DNA of 64,000 nucleotides from Annona cherimola (taxonomy: Eukaryota > Streptophyta > Magnoliopsida > Magnoliales > Annonaceae). The stretch spans positions 52,939,174 to 53,003,173 of the forward strand of contig CM059975.1 of the NCBI GenBank assembly GCA_030490835.1, given 5' to 3'. The position numbers and the translations under genes are program-made. Of this stretch, positions 51,767 through 64,000 are shown in pieces. The first letter of the stretch is position 1. Each line of letters begins with the position of its first letter. A model generated the notes under the pieces. The model worked only from the letters and a program-made list of their open reading frames with translations, made no database searches and was not told the DNA's origin.

Positions 51767-52526
51767 TTGGTTAGTATTTTAAATTAAACATAAAAAATTA
51801 TTTTAACTGTAGTTAAAAATTTTGATAATTGAATTTTTGTTTAAAAACTATTTTGTAAAATTAATGGATTAAAAAGTTAATCTAAGATAATTTTAATGAC
51901 ACTAATCAAGATCGTAAACTTGTACCCTAGAGTTGGGCATCAATACGTCGATTTGATGGTTCGTATTTTAACTTTAAAATAAAAAATTATTTCAACGGTA
52001 GTTCCAAATTCTAATAATTGAATTTTATTTAATAATTATTTTGTTAAATTAATAGATTAAATCAGTTAATCTAAGATAATTTTTCAATGACAATAATCAA
52101 GATTGTAGACCTTTACTCATGGGTTGGGCCTGAATATATACAAATAATTGGTTAGTATTTGAACTTAAAAATAAAATTATTTGAACTGTAGATCAGAATT
52201 TTGATAATTAAATTTTTATTCAATAACTATTTTGTAAAATTAATGGATTAAAAAGTTAATCTAAGATAATTTTAATGACACTAATCAAGATCGTAAACTT
52301 GTACCCATGAGTTGGGCCTCAATACGTCGATTTGATGGTTCGTATTTTAACTTTAAAATAAAAAATTATTTCAACGGTAGTTCCAAATTTTAATAATTGA
52401 ATTTTATTTAATAATTATTTTGTTAAATTAATAGATTAAATCAGTTAATCTAAGATAATTTTTCAATGACAATAATCAAGATTGTAGACCTTTACTCATG
52501 GGTTGGGCCTGAATATATACAAATAA

Positions 52527-54046
52527 TTGGTTAGTATTTGAACTTAAAAATAAAATTATTTGAACTGTAGATCAGAATTTTGATAATTAAATTTTTATTC
52601 AATAACTATTTTGTAAAATTAATGGATTAAAAAGTTAATCTAAGATAATTTTAATGACACTAATCAAGATCGTAAACTTGTACCCATGAGTTGGGCCTCA
52701 ATACGTCGATTTGATGGTTCGTATTTTAACTTTAAAATAAACAATTATTTCAACGGTAGTTCAAAATTTTAATAATTGAATTTTATTTAATAATTATTTT
52801 GTTAAATTAATAGATTAAACTATTTAATCTAAAATAATTTTTTAATGACAGTAATCAAGATCGTAGACCTTTACTCATGGGTTGGGCCTCAATACATACA
52901 AATAATTGGTTAGTATTTTAAATTAAACATAAAAAATGATTTTAACTGTAGTTCAAAATTTTGATAATTGAATTTTTTTTTAATAACTATTTTGTAAAAT
53001 TAATGGATTGAAAAGTTTATCTAAGATCATTTTAATGACACTAATCAAGATCGTAAACTTGTACCCATGAGTTCGGCCTCAATACGTCGATTTGATGGTT
53101 CGTATTTTAACATTAAAATAAAAAATTATTTCAACGGTAGATCAAAATTTTAATAATTGAATTTGTTTTAATAATTATTTTGTTAATTTAATAGATCAAA
53201 TTAGTTAATCTAAGATAATTTTTTAATGACAGTAATCAACATCGTAGAACTGTACTCATGGGTTGGGCCTCAATACTTACAAATAATTGGTTAGTATTTG
53301 AACTTAAAAATAAAAACTTATTTTAACTGCAGTTCAGAATTTTGATAATTAAGTTTTTATTTATTAAGTATTTTGTAAAATTAATGGATTAAAAAGTTAA
53401 TCTACGATAATGTTAATGACACTAATCAAGATAGTAAACTTGTACCCATGAGTTGGGCCTCAATACGTCCATTTGATGGTTCGTATTTTAACTTTAAAAT
53501 AAAAAATTATTTCAACGGTAGTTCAAAATTTCAATAATTGAATTTTATTTAATAATTATTTTGTTAAATTAATAGATAAAACTATTTAATCTAAGATAAT
53601 TTTTTAATGACAATAATCAAGATTGTAGACCTTTACTCATGGGTTGGGCCTGAATATATACAAATAATTGGTTAGTATTTGAACTTAAAAATAAAATTAT
53701 TTGAACTGTAGATAAGAATTTTGATAATTAAATTTTTATTCAATAACTATTTTGTAAAATTAATGGATTAAAAAGTTAATCTAAGATAATTTTAATGACA
53801 CTAATCAAGATCGTAAACTTGTACCCATGAGTTGGGCCTCAATACGTCGATTTGATGGATCGTATTTTAACTTTAAAATAAAAAATTATTTCAACGGTAG
53901 TTCAAAATTTTAATAATTGAATATTTTTTAATAATTATTTTGTTAAATTAATAGATCAAATTAGTTAATCTAATATAATTATTTAATGAGAGTAATCAAC
54001 ATCGTAGAACTGTACTCATGGGTTGGGCCTCAAGACATACAAATAA
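52527..54046 (+). repeat. Partial block IV-type HOR (1520 bp)
   Basis: Dimers at 52527, 52906, 53287 and 53668 match 40257, 40636, 41017 and 41398 in order and length (379, 381, 381, 379). They share AACATTAAAATAAAAAATT and AATTTCAATAATTG. The last B differs: it is GAATATTTTTTAAT with CAAGACATA, matching the B of 43296. Confidence 0.83.
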
Positions 54047-54427
54047 TTGGTTAGTATTTGAACTTAAAAATAAAAACTTATTTTAACTGCAGTACAGAAT
54101 TTTGATAATTAAGTTTTTATTGAATAACAATTTTGTAAAATTAAAGGATTAAAAAGTTAATCTAAGATAATTTTAATGACACTAATCAAGATCGTAAACT
54201 TTTACTTATGAGTTGGGCCTCAATACGTCCATTTGATGGTTCGTATTTCAACTTTAAAATAGAAAATTATTTCAACGGTAGTTCAAATTTTTAATAATTG
54301 AATTTTATTTAATAATTATTTTGTTAAATTATTAAATTAAATTAGTTAATCTAAGATAATTTTTTAATGACAGTAATCAAGATCGTAGACCTTTTCTCAT
54401 GGGTTGGGCCTCAATACATACAATTAA
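54047..54427 (+). repeat. Hybrid dimer joining block V to block VI
   Basis: The A starts as the d1 type (CTTATTTTAACTGCAG, TTGAATAACAATTTTG) seen at 43675. The dimer ends as block VI (TTATGAGTTGGGCC, CGTCCATTTG, TTTCAACTTTAAAATAG, CATACAATTAATTTG). The switch falls in about 54180-54206, where GTAAACTTTTAC meets TTATGAG. Confidence 0.8.
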
Positions 54428-55185
54428 TTTGTTAGTATTTTAAATTAAAAATGAAATTATTTGAACTGTAGTTCAGAATTTTGATAATTAAATTTTTATT
54501 TAATAACTATTTTGTAAAATTAATGGATTGAAAAGTTAATCTAAGATAATTTTAATGACACTAATCAAGATCGTAAACTTGTACCCATGAGTTGGGCCTC
54601 AATACGTCGATTTGATGGTTCGTATTTTAACTTTAAAATAAAAAATTATTTCAACGGTAGTTCAAAATTTTAATAATTGAATTTTATTTAATAATTATTT
54701 TGTTAAATTAATAGATTAAATCAGTTAATCTAAGATAATTTTTTAATGACAGTAATCAACATCGTAGAACTGTACTCAAGGGTTGGGCCTCAATACATAC
54801 AATTAATTTGTTAGTATTTTAAATTAAAAATGAAATTATTTGAACTGTAGCTCAGAATTTTGATAATTAAATTTTTATTTAATAACTATTTTGTAAAATT
54901 AATGGATTGAAAACTTAATCTAAGATAATTTTAATGACACTAATCAAGATCGTAAACTTGTACTTATGAGTTGGGCCTCAATACGTCCATTTGATGGTTC
55001 GTATTTCAACTTTAAAATAGAAAATTATTTCAACGGTAGTTCAAATTTTTAATAATTGAATTTTATTTAATAATTATTTTGTTAAATTATTAAATTAAAT
55101 TAGTTAATCTAAGATAATTTTTTAATGACAGTAATCAAGATCGTAGACCTTTTCTCATGGGTTGGGCCTCAATACATACAAATAA
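54428..55185 (+). repeat. Two block VI dimers before the first complete HOR
   Basis: Dimers at 54428 (GTAGTTCAG) and 54807 (GTAGCTCAG), 379 bp each, match 57846 and 58225. They are the last two dimers of a HOR whose earlier part is replaced by block V sequence. Confidence 0.83.
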
Positions 55186-58100
55186 TTTTTAGTATTTTCA
55201 ATTAAAAATAAAAAATTATTTTATCTGTAGTTCAAAATTTTGATAATTGAATTTTTATTTAATAACTATTTTGTAAAATTAATGGATTAGAAAGTTAATC
55301 TAAGATATTTTTAATGACACTAATCAAGATCGTAAACTTGTACCCATGAGTTGGGCCTCAATACGTCGATTTGATGGTTCGTATTTTAACTTTAAAATAA
55401 AAAATTATTTCAACGGTAGTTCAAAATTTTAATAATTGAATTTTATTTAATAATTATTTTGTTAAATTTATAGATAAAATTAGTTAATCTAAGATAATTT
55501 TTTAATGACAGTATTCAAGATCGTAGACCTTTACTCATGGGTTGGGCCTCAATACATACAAATAATTGGTTAGTATTTTAAATTAAAAATAAAAAATAAT
55601 TTTAACTGTTGTTAAAAATTTTGATAATTGAATTTTTATTTAATAACTATTTTGTAAAGTTAATGGATTAGAAAGTTAATCTAAGATAATTTTAATGACA
55701 ATAATCAAGATCGTAAACTTGTACCCAAGAGTTGGGCCTCAATACGTCGATTTGATGGTTCGTATTTTAACTTTAAAATAAAAAATTATTTCAACGGTAG
55801 TTCAAAATTTTAATAAATAAATTTTATTGAATAATTATTTTGTTAAATTAATAGATAAAATTAGTTAATCTAAGATAATTTTTTAATGATAGTAATCAAG
55901 ATCGTAGACCTTTACTCATTGGTTGGGCCTCAATACATACAAATAATTGGTTAGTATTTCAAATTAAAGATAAAAAATTATTTTAACTGTAGTTCAAAAT
56001 TTTGAAAATTGAATTTTTATTTAATAACAATTTTGTAAAATTAATGGATTAAAAAGTTAATCTAAGATAATTTTAATGACACTAATCAAGATCGTAAACT
56101 TGTACCCATGAGTTGGGTCTCAATACGTCGATTTGATTGTTCGTATTTTAACTTTAAAGCAAAAAATTATTTCAACGGTAGTTCAAAATTTTAATAATTG
56201 AATTTTATTTAATAATTATTTTTTAAAATTAATAGATAAAATTAGTTAATCTGAGATAATTTTTTAATGACAGTAATCAACATCGTAGAACTGTACTCAT
56301 GGGTTGGGCCTCAATACATACAAATAATTTGTTAGTATTTTAAATTAAAAATAAAATTATTTGAAATGTAGTTCAGAATTTTGATAATTAAATTTTTATT
56401 TAATAACTATTTTGTAAAATTAATGGATTGAAAACTTAATCTAAGATAATTTTAATGACACTAATCAAGATCGTAAACTTGTACTCATGAGTTGAGCCTC
56501 AATACGTCGATTTGATGGTTCGTATTTTAACTTTAATATAAAAAATTATTTAACCGGTAGTTCAAAATATTAATAATTGAATTTTATTTAATAATTATTT
56601 TGTTAAATTAATAGATTAAATCAGTTAATCTAAGATAATTTTTTAATGACAGTAATCAACATCGTAGAACTGTACTCAAGGGTTGGGCCTCAATACATAC
56701 AATTAATTTGTTAGTATTTTAAATTTAAAATGAAATTATTTGAACTGTAGTTCAGAATTTTGATAATTAAATTTTTATTTAATAACTATTTTGTAAAATT
56801 AATGGATTGAAAAGTTAATCTAAGATAATTTTAATGACACTAATCAAGATCGTAAACTTGTACCCATGAGTTGGGCCTCAATACGTCGATTTGATGGTTC
56901 GTATTTTAACTTTAAAATAAAAAATTATTTCAATGGTAGCTCAAAATTTTAATAACTAAATTTTATTGAATAATTATTTTGTTAAATTAATAGATAAAAT
57001 TAGTTAATCTAAGATAATTTTTTAATGACAGTAATCAAGATCGTAGACCTTTACTCATTGGTTGGGCCTCAATACATACAAATAATTGGTTAGTATTTCA
57101 AATTAAAGATAAAAAATTATTTTAACTGTAGTTCAAAATTTTGAAAATTGAATTTTTATTTAATAACAATTTTGTAAAATTAATGGATTAAAAAGTTAAT
57201 CTAAGATAATTTTAATGACACTAATCAAGATCGTAAACTTGTACCCATGAGTTGGGTTTCAATACGTCGATTTGATTGTTCGTATTTTAACTTTAAAGCA
57301 AAAAATTATTTCAACGGTAGTTCAAAATTTTAATAATTGAATTTTATTTAATAATTATTTTTTAAAATTAATAGATAAAATTAGTTAATCTGAGATAATT
57401 TTTTAATGACAGTAATCAACATCGTAGAACTGTACTCATGGGTTGGGCCTCAATACATACAAATAATTTGTTAGTATTTTAAATTAAAAATAAAATTATT
57501 TGAAATGTAGTTCAGAATTTTGATAATTAAATTTTTATTTAATAACTATTTTGTAAAATTAATGGATTGAAAACTTAATCTAAGATAATTTTAATGACAC
57601 TAATCAAGATCGTAAACTTGTACTCATGAGTTGAGCCTCAATACGTCGATTTGATGGTTCGTATTTTAACTTTAATATAAAAAATTATTTAACCGGTAGT
57701 TCAAAATATTAATAATTGAATTTTATTTAATAATTATTTTGTTAAATTAATAGATTAAATCAGTTAATCTAAGATAATTTTTTAATGACAGTAATCAATA
57801 TCGTAGAACTGTACTCAAGGGTTGGGCCTCAATACATACAATTAATTTGTTAGTATTTTAAATTAAAAATGAAATTATTTGAACTGTAGTTCAGAATTTT
57901 GATAATTAAATTTTTATTTAATAACTATTTTGTAAAATTAATGGATTGAAAAGTTAATCTAAGATAATTTTAATGACACTAATCAAGATCGTAAACTTGT
58001 ACCCATGAGTTGGGCCTCAATACGTCGATTTGATGGTTCGTATTTTAACTTTAAAATAAAAATTTATTTCAACGGTAGTTCAAAATTTGAATAATTGAAT

Positions 58101-58603
58101 TTTATTTAATAATTATTTTGTTAAATTAATAGATTAAATCAGTTAATCTATGATAATTTTTTAATGACAGTAATCAACATCGTAGAACTGTACTCAAGGG
58201 TTGGGCCTCAATACATACAATTAATTTGTTAGTATTTTAAATTAAAAATGAAATTATTTGAACTGTAGCTCAGAATTTTGATAATTAAATTTTTATTTAA
58301 TAACTATTTTGTAAAATTAATGGATTGAAAACTTAATCTAAGATAATTTTAATGACACTAATCAAGATCGTAAACTTGTACTTATGAGTTGGGCCTCAAT
58401 ACGTCCATTTGATGGTTCGTATTTCAACTTTAAAATAGAAAATTATTTCAACGGTAGTTCAAATTTTTAATAATTGAATTTTATTTAATAATTATTTTGT
58501 TAAATTATTAAATTAAATTAGTTAATCTAAGATAATTTTTTAATGACAGTAATCAAGATCGTAGACCTTTTCTCATGGGTTGGGCCTCAATACATACAAA
58601 TAA
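55186..58603 (+). repeat. Block VI HOR copy 1 (3418 bp, nine dimers)
   Basis: Dimers start at 55186, 55566, 55947, 56328, 56707, 57086, 57467, 57846 and 58225. The three dimers from 55947 (381+379+379 = 1139 bp) recur from 57086, so this is the six-dimer HOR with an internal three-dimer duplication. The B of 56707 carries the private ATTTCAATGGTAGCTC and AATAACTAAATTTT. Confidence 0.87.
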
Positions 58604-60882
58604 TTTTTAGTATTTTCAATTAAAAATAAAAAATTATTTTATCTGTAGTTCAAAATTTTGATAATTGAATTTTTATTTAATAACTATTTTGTAAAATTAA
58701 TGGATTAGAAAGTTAATCTAAGATATTTTTAATGACACTAATCAAGATCGTAAACTTGTACCCATGAGTTGGGCCTCAATACGTCGATTTGATGGTTCGT
58801 ATTTTAACTTTAAAATAAAAAATTATTTCAACGGTAGTTCAAAATTTTAATAATTGAATTTTATTTAATAATTATTTTGTTAAATTTATAGATAAAATTA
58901 GTTAATCTAAGATAATTTTTTAATGACAGTATTCAAGATCGTAGACCTTTACTCATGGGTTGGGCCTCAATACATACAAATAATTGGTTAGTATTTTAAA
59001 TTAAAAATAAAAAATAATTTTAACTGTTGTTAAAAATTTTGATAATCGAATTTTTATTTAATAACTATTTTGTAAAGTTAATGGATTAGAAAGTTAATCT
59101 AAGATAATTTTAATGACAATAATCAAGATCGTAAACTTGTACCCAAGAGTTGGGCCTCAATACGTCGATTTGATGGTTCGTATTTTAACTTTAAAATAAA
59201 AAATTATTTCAACGGTAGTTCAAAATTTTAATAAATAAATTTTATTGAATAATTATTTTGTTAAATTAATAGATAAAATTAGTTAATCTAAGATAATTTT
59301 TTAATGATAGTAATCAAGATCGTAGACCTTTACTCATTGGTTGGGCCTCAATACATACAAATAATTGGTTAGTATTTCAAATTAAAGATAAAAAATTATT
59401 TTAACTGTAGTTCAAAATTTTGAAAATTGAATTTTTATTTAATAACAATTTTGTAAAATTAATGGATTAAAAAGTTAATCTAAGATAATTTTAATGACAC
59501 AAATCAAGATCGTAAACTTGTACCCATGAGTTGGGTCTCAATACGTCGATTTGATTGTTCGTATTTTAACTTTAAAGCAAAAAATTATTTCAACGGTAGT
59601 TCAAAATTTTAATAATTGAATTTTATTTAATAATTATTTTTTAAAATTAATAGATAAAATTAGTTAATCTGAGATAATTTTTTAATGACAGTAATCAACA
59701 TCGTAGAACTGTACTCATGGGTTGGGCCTCAATACATACAAATAATTTGTTAGTATTTTAAATTAAAAATAAAATTATTTGAAATGTAGTTCAGAATTTT
59801 GATAATTAAATTTTTATTTAATAACTATTTTGTAAAATTAATGGATTGAAAACTTAATCTAAGATAATTTTAATGACACTAATCAAGATCGTAAACTTGT
59901 ACTCATGAGTTGAGCCTCAATACGTCGATTTGATGGTTCGTATTTTAACTTTAATATAAAAAATTATTTAACCGGTAGTTCAAAATATTAATAATTGAAT
60001 TTTATTTAATAATTATTTTGTTAAATTAATAGATTAAATCAGTTAATCTAAGATAATTTTTTAATGACAGTAATCAACATCGTAGAACTGTACTCAAGGG
60101 TTGGGCCTCAATACATACAATTAATTTGTTAGTATTTTAAATTTAAAATGAAATTATTTGAACTGTAGTTCAGAATTTTGATAATTAAATTTTTATTTAA
60201 TAACTATTTTGTAAAATTAATGGATTGAAAAGTTAATCTAAGATAATTTTAATGACACTAATCAAGATCGTAAACTTGTACCCATGAGTTGGGCCTCAAT
60301 ACGTCGATTTGATGGTTCGTATTTTAACTTTAAAATAAAAAATTATTTCAACGGTAGTTCAAAATTTTAATAATTGAATTTTATTTAATAATTATTTTGT
60401 TAAATTAATAGATTAAATCAGTTAATCTAAGATAATTTTTTAATGACAGTAATCAACATCGTAGAACTGTACTCAAGGGTTGGGCCTCAATACATACAAT
60501 TAATTTGTTAGTATTTTAAATTAAAAATGAAATTATTTGAACTGTAGCTCAGAATTTTGATAATTAAATTTTTATTTAATAACTATTTTGTAAAATTAAT
60601 GGATTGAAAACTTAATCTAAGATAATTTTAATGACACTAATCAAGATCGTAAACTTGTACTTATGAGTTGGGCCTCAATACGTCCATTTGATGGTTCGTA
60701 TTTCAACTTTAAAATAGAAAATTATTTCAACGGTAGTTCAAATTTTTAATAATTGAATTTTATTTAATAATTATTTTGTTAAATTATTAAATTAAATTAG
60801 TTAATCTAAGATAATTTTTTAATGACAGTAATCAAGATCGTAGACCTTTTCTCATGGGTTGGGCCTCAATACATACAAATAA
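58604..60882 (+). repeat. Block VI HOR copy 2 (2279 bp, six dimers)
   Basis: Dimers start at 58604, 58984, 59365, 59746, 60125 and 60504. It is the basic form, with sequence almost unchanged from the matching dimers of copy 1. Confidence 0.89.
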
Positions 60883-62401
60883 TTTTTTGTATTTTCAATT
60901 AAAACTAAAAAATTATTTTATCTGTAGTTCAAAATTTTGATAATTGAATTTTTATTTAATAACTATTTTGTAAAATTAATGGATTAGAAAGTTAATCTAA
61001 GATATTTTTAATGACACTAATCAAGATCGTAAACTTGTACCCATGAGTTGGGCCTCAATACGTCGATTTGATGGTTCGTATTTTAACTTTAAAATAAAAA
61101 ATTATTTCAACGGTAGTTCAAAATTTTAATAATTGAATTTTATTTAATAATTATTTTGTTAAATTAATAGATAAAATTAGTTAATCTAAGATAATTTTTT
61201 AATGACAGTATTCAAGATCGTAGACCTTTACTCATGGGTTGGGCCTCAATACATACAAATAATTGGTTAGTATTTTAAATTAAAAATAAAAAATTATTTT
61301 AACTGTTGTTCAAAATTTTGAAAATTGAATTTTTATTTAATAACTATTTTGTAAAATTAATGGATTAAAAGGTTAATCTAAGATAATTTTAATTACACTA
61401 ATCAAGATCGTAAATTTGTACCCAAGAGTTGGGCCTCAATACGTCGATTTGATGGTTCGTATTTTAAATTTAAAATAAAAAATTATTTCAACGGTAGTTC
61501 AAAATATTAATAATTGAATTTTATTTAATAATTATTTTGTTAAATTAATAGATTAAATCAGTTAATCTAAGATAATTTTTTAATGACAGTAATCAACATC
61601 GTATAACTGTACTCAAGGGTTGGGCCTCAATACATACAAATAAATTGTTAGAATTTTAAATTAAAAATGAAACTATTTGAACTGTAGTTCAGAATTTTTA
61701 TAATTAAATTTTTATTTAATAACTATTTTGTAAAATTAATGGATTGAAAGGTTAATCTAAGATAATTTTAATGACACTAATCAAGATCGTAAACTTGTAC
61801 CCATGAGTTGGGTCTCAATACGTCGATTTGATTGTTCGTATTTTAACTTTAAAACAAAAAATTATTTCAACGGTAGTTCAAAATTTTAATAATTGAATTT
61901 TATTTAATAATTATTTTTTAAAATTAATAGATAAAATTAGTTAATCTAAGATAATTTTTTAATGACAGTAATCAACATCGTAGAACTGTACTCATGGGTT
62001 GGGCCTCAATACAAACAAATAATTTGTTAGTATTTTAAATTTAAAATGAAATTATTTGAACTGTAGTTCAGAATTTTGATAATTAAATTTTTATTCAATA
62101 ACTATTTTGTAAAATTAATGGATTGAAAACTTAATCTAAGATAATTTTAATGACACTAATCAAGATCGTAAACTTGTACTCATGAGTTGGGCCTCAATAC
62201 GTCCATTTGATGGTTCGTATTTTAACTTTAAAATAAAAAATTATTTCAACGGTAGTTCAAATTTTTAATAATTGAATTTTATTTAATAATTATTTTGTTA
62301 AATAATTAAATTAAATTAGTTAATCTAAGATAATTTTTTAATGACAGTAATCAAGATCGTAGACCTTTACTCATGGGTTGGGCCTCTATACATACAAATA
62401 A
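60883..62401 (+). repeat. Block VI HOR copy 3 (1519 bp, four dimers, diverged)
   Basis: Dimers start at 60883, 61263, 61644 and 62023. It has many private changes (GGTTAATCTAAG near 61371, GTAAATTTGTACCC near 61410, GTATAACTG near 61601, ACAAACAAATAA near 62012) and mixed subtypes, so it is both contracted and older-looking than its neighbours. Confidence 0.83.
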
Positions 62402-64000
62402 TTTTTAGTATTTTCAATTAAAAATAAAAAATTATTTTATCTGTAGTTCAAAATTTTGATAATTGAATTTTTATTTAATAACTATTTTGTAAAGTTAATG
62501 GATTAGAAAGTTAATCTAAGATAATTTTAATGACAATAATCAAGATCGTAAACTTGTACCCATGAGTTGGGCCTCAATACGTCGATTTGATGGTTCGTAT
62601 TTTAACTTTAAAATAAAAAATTATTTCAACGGTAGTTCAACATTTTAATAAATAAATTTTATTGAATAATTATTTTGTTAAATTAATAGATAAAATTAGT
62701 TAATCTAAGATAATTTTTTAATGACAGTAATCAAGATCGTAGACCTTTACTCATTGGTTGGGCCTCAATACATACAAATAATTGGTTAGTATTTCAAATT
62801 AAAGATAAAAAATTATTTTAACTGTAGTTCAAAATTTTGAAAATTGAATTTTTATTTAATAACAATTTTGTAAAATTAATGGATTAAAAAGTTAATCTAA
62901 GATAATTTTAATGACACTAATCAAGATCGTAAACTTGTACCCATGAGTTGGGTCTCAATACGTCGATTTGATTGTTCGTATTTTAACTTTAAAGCAAAAA
63001 ATTATTTCAAAGGTAGTTCAAAATTTTAATAATTGAATTTTATTTAATAATTATTTTTTAAAATTAATAGATAAAATTAGTTAATCTAAGATAATTTTTT
63101 AATGACAGTAATCAACATCGTAGAACTGTACTCATGGGTTGGGCCTCAATATATACAAATAATTTGTTAGTATTTTAAATTAAAAATAAAATTATTTGAA
63201 ATGTAGTTCAGAATTTTGATAATTAAATTTTTATTTAATAACTATTTTGTAAAATTAATGGATTGAAAACTTAATCTAAGATAATTTTAATGACACTAAT
63301 CAAGATCGTAAACTTGTACTCATGAGTTGAGCCTCAATACGTCGATTTGATGGTTCGTATTTTAACTTTAATATAAAAAATTATTTAACCGGTAGTTCAA
63401 AATTTTAATAATTGAATTTTATTTAATAAATATTTTGTTAAATTAATAGATTAAATCAGTTAATCTAAGATAATTTTTTAATGACAGTAATCAACATCGT
63501 AGAACTGTACTCAAGGGTTGGGCCTCAATACATACAATTAATTTGTTAGTATTTTAAATTAAAAATGAAATTATTTGAACTGTAGTTCAGAATTTTGATA
63601 ATTAAATTTTTATTTAATAACTATTTTGTAAAATTAATGGATTGAAAAGTTAATCTAAGATAATTTTAATGACACTAATCAAGATCGTAAACTTGTACCC
63701 ATGAGTTGGGCCTCAATACGTCGATTTTATGGTTCGTATTTTAACTTTAAAATAAAAAATTATTTCAACGGTAGTTCAAAATTTTAATAATTGAATTTTA
63801 TTTAATAATTATTTTGTTAAATTAATAGATTAAATCAGTTAATCTAAGATAATTTTTTAATGACAGTAATCAACATCGTAGAACTGTACTCAAGGGTTGG
63901 GCCTCAATACATACAATTAATTTGTTAGTATTTTAAATTAAAAATGAAATTATTTGAACTGTAGCTCAGAATTTTGATAATAAAATTTTTATTTAATAAC
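62402..64000 (+). repeat. Block VI HOR copy 4, cut by window end
   Basis: Dimers start at 62402, 62782, 63163 and 63542, with an 80-bp partial at 63921-64000. The first is a fusion that begins as the 55186 type (ATTTTTAGTATTTTC, TTATCTGTAG) and ends as the 55566 type (AAAGTTAATGG, AATAAATAAATTTTATTGAAT). One dimer was therefore lost. Confidence 0.84.

Larger units (their letters stand above)
48233..54046 (+). repeat. Block V: mosaic of block III and block IV HORs
   Basis: Two 379-bp dimers (48233, 48612) lead into a 2776-bp stretch at 48991-51766. This has the block III order: GGAGTTC dimer, CCGCAG dimer, GATTGTCCC dimer, 112-bp piece, TTTGTAAG dimer, GTAGATCAG dimer, AAACATAAAAAATG dimer, CTGCAG dimer. 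Dimers at 51767 and 52148 resemble those at 39118 and 39499. 52527-54046 (1520 bp) follows the order of 40257-41776. A 1-bp deletion (AATACGCGATTTG, near 50422) makes one dimer 380 bp. Confidence 0.85.
1..64000 (+). repeat. Continuous AT-rich satellite array with ~190-bp monomers and 381-bp A/B dimers
   Basis: The window is filled end to end by head-to-tail copies of a ~190-bp monomer in two alternating types, so the practical period is 381 bp (common variants 378, 379, 380, 382). Starts of the A monomer fall at 1, 382, 764, 1145, 1526, 1905 and so on to 63921. That makes roughly 335 monomers in all. All copies lie in the same orientation, and I saw no inverted segment, transposon, microsatellite or single-copy stretch. 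Above the dimer there are higher-order repeats of 1.5 to 5.2 kb whose copies are nearly identical, while A and B within a dimer are clearly diverged. This is the classic signature of centromeric or pericentromeric satellite kept homogeneous by unequal crossover and conversion. The centromeric role is inferred from architecture alone. The family is not one I recognise; it is not primate alpha satellite by period or sequence. Confidence 0.97.
54428..64000 (+). repeat. Block VI: 2279-bp (6-dimer) HOR family
   Basis: Dimers are 379, 380 or 381 bp. They are marked by AATTAATTTGTTAG in place of AAATAATTGGTTAG, by AAAAATGAAATTATTTG, by TACTCAAGGGTTGGG, by GAGTTGAGCCTC and by a dimer with AATTTTTAGTATTTTC. 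The order is constant but the number of dimers per HOR varies. This family shares the least with block I. Confidence 0.88.

Noticed and set aside
1..64000. CRISPR array
   Set aside because: Repeats are ~190 bp with no unique spacers, and every base belongs to the repeat.
1..64000. AATAAA words as polyadenylation signals, and TATA-like stretches as promoters
   Set aside because: They are expected by chance in DNA with 77% A+T and are present in nearly every monomer. Nothing links them to a transcription unit.
1..64000. Yeast-type replication origin consensus in the A/T tracts (for example ATTTTATTTAATAATTA)
   Set aside because: The tracts are close but do not fit WTTTAYRTTTW at the central purine position, and such near-matches are unavoidable at this composition.

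Overview
The whole 64 kb window is one uninterrupted tandem satellite array. I find no gene, RNA gene, transposon or unique-sequence island in it. Every stretch I read on the + strand is the same AT-rich repeat in the same orientation. A hand count over the first dimer (1-381) gives 88 G+C of 381, about 23%. This is eukaryotic satellite DNA of the kind found in centromeric or pericentromeric heterochromatin. I do not recognise the family and cannot name the species. CpG does not look depleted, which would fit an insect or another lineage without heavy germline CpG methylation better than a vertebrate or flowering plant, but that is inference.

The hierarchy has three levels. (1) The monomer is about 190 bp and comes as two diverged types: A (about 189 bp, starts TTGGTTAGT) and B (about 192 bp, starts ATGGTTCGT). 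(2) A and B alternate to give a dimer of 381 bp, with common 378, 379, 380 and 382 bp length variants. (3) Dimers of different subtype are arranged into higher-order repeats (HORs) that change along the window.

Layout by HOR family. Block I (1-15234): a 5-dimer, 1904-bp HOR, plus three copies of a 570-bp three-monomer unit, one expanded copy and two contracted ones. Block II (15235-24364): a 6-dimer, 2282-bp HOR in four copies, the third 2 bp longer and the fourth rearranged. Block III (24365-40256): a HOR of up to 3156 bp marked by a 112-bp truncated monomer, with copies of 3156, 1636, 2777, 5169 and 3154 bp. Block IV (40257-48232): two consecutive near-identical 3988-bp HORs. Block V (48233-54046): a mosaic that returns to the block III HOR and then to the first part of the block IV HOR. 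Block VI (54047-64000): a more diverged family with a basic 2279-bp, 6-dimer HOR and copies of 3418, 2279 and 1519 bp, cut off by the window end.

Two elements recur inside the monomers. One is a short dyad of the form GATTAA-N4/5-TTAATC at about position 100 of both A and B. The other is a 51-bp G+C-richer box ending in TTGGGCCTCAATAC. Nothing here encodes a protein system. The interest lies in the architecture: HOR turnover, out-of-register crossover products, a propagated truncated monomer, apparent gene-conversion patches, and the conserved dyad that could be a structural or protein-binding element. All boundaries were set by locating TTGGTTAG-type starts by eye, so each may be off by a base or two.
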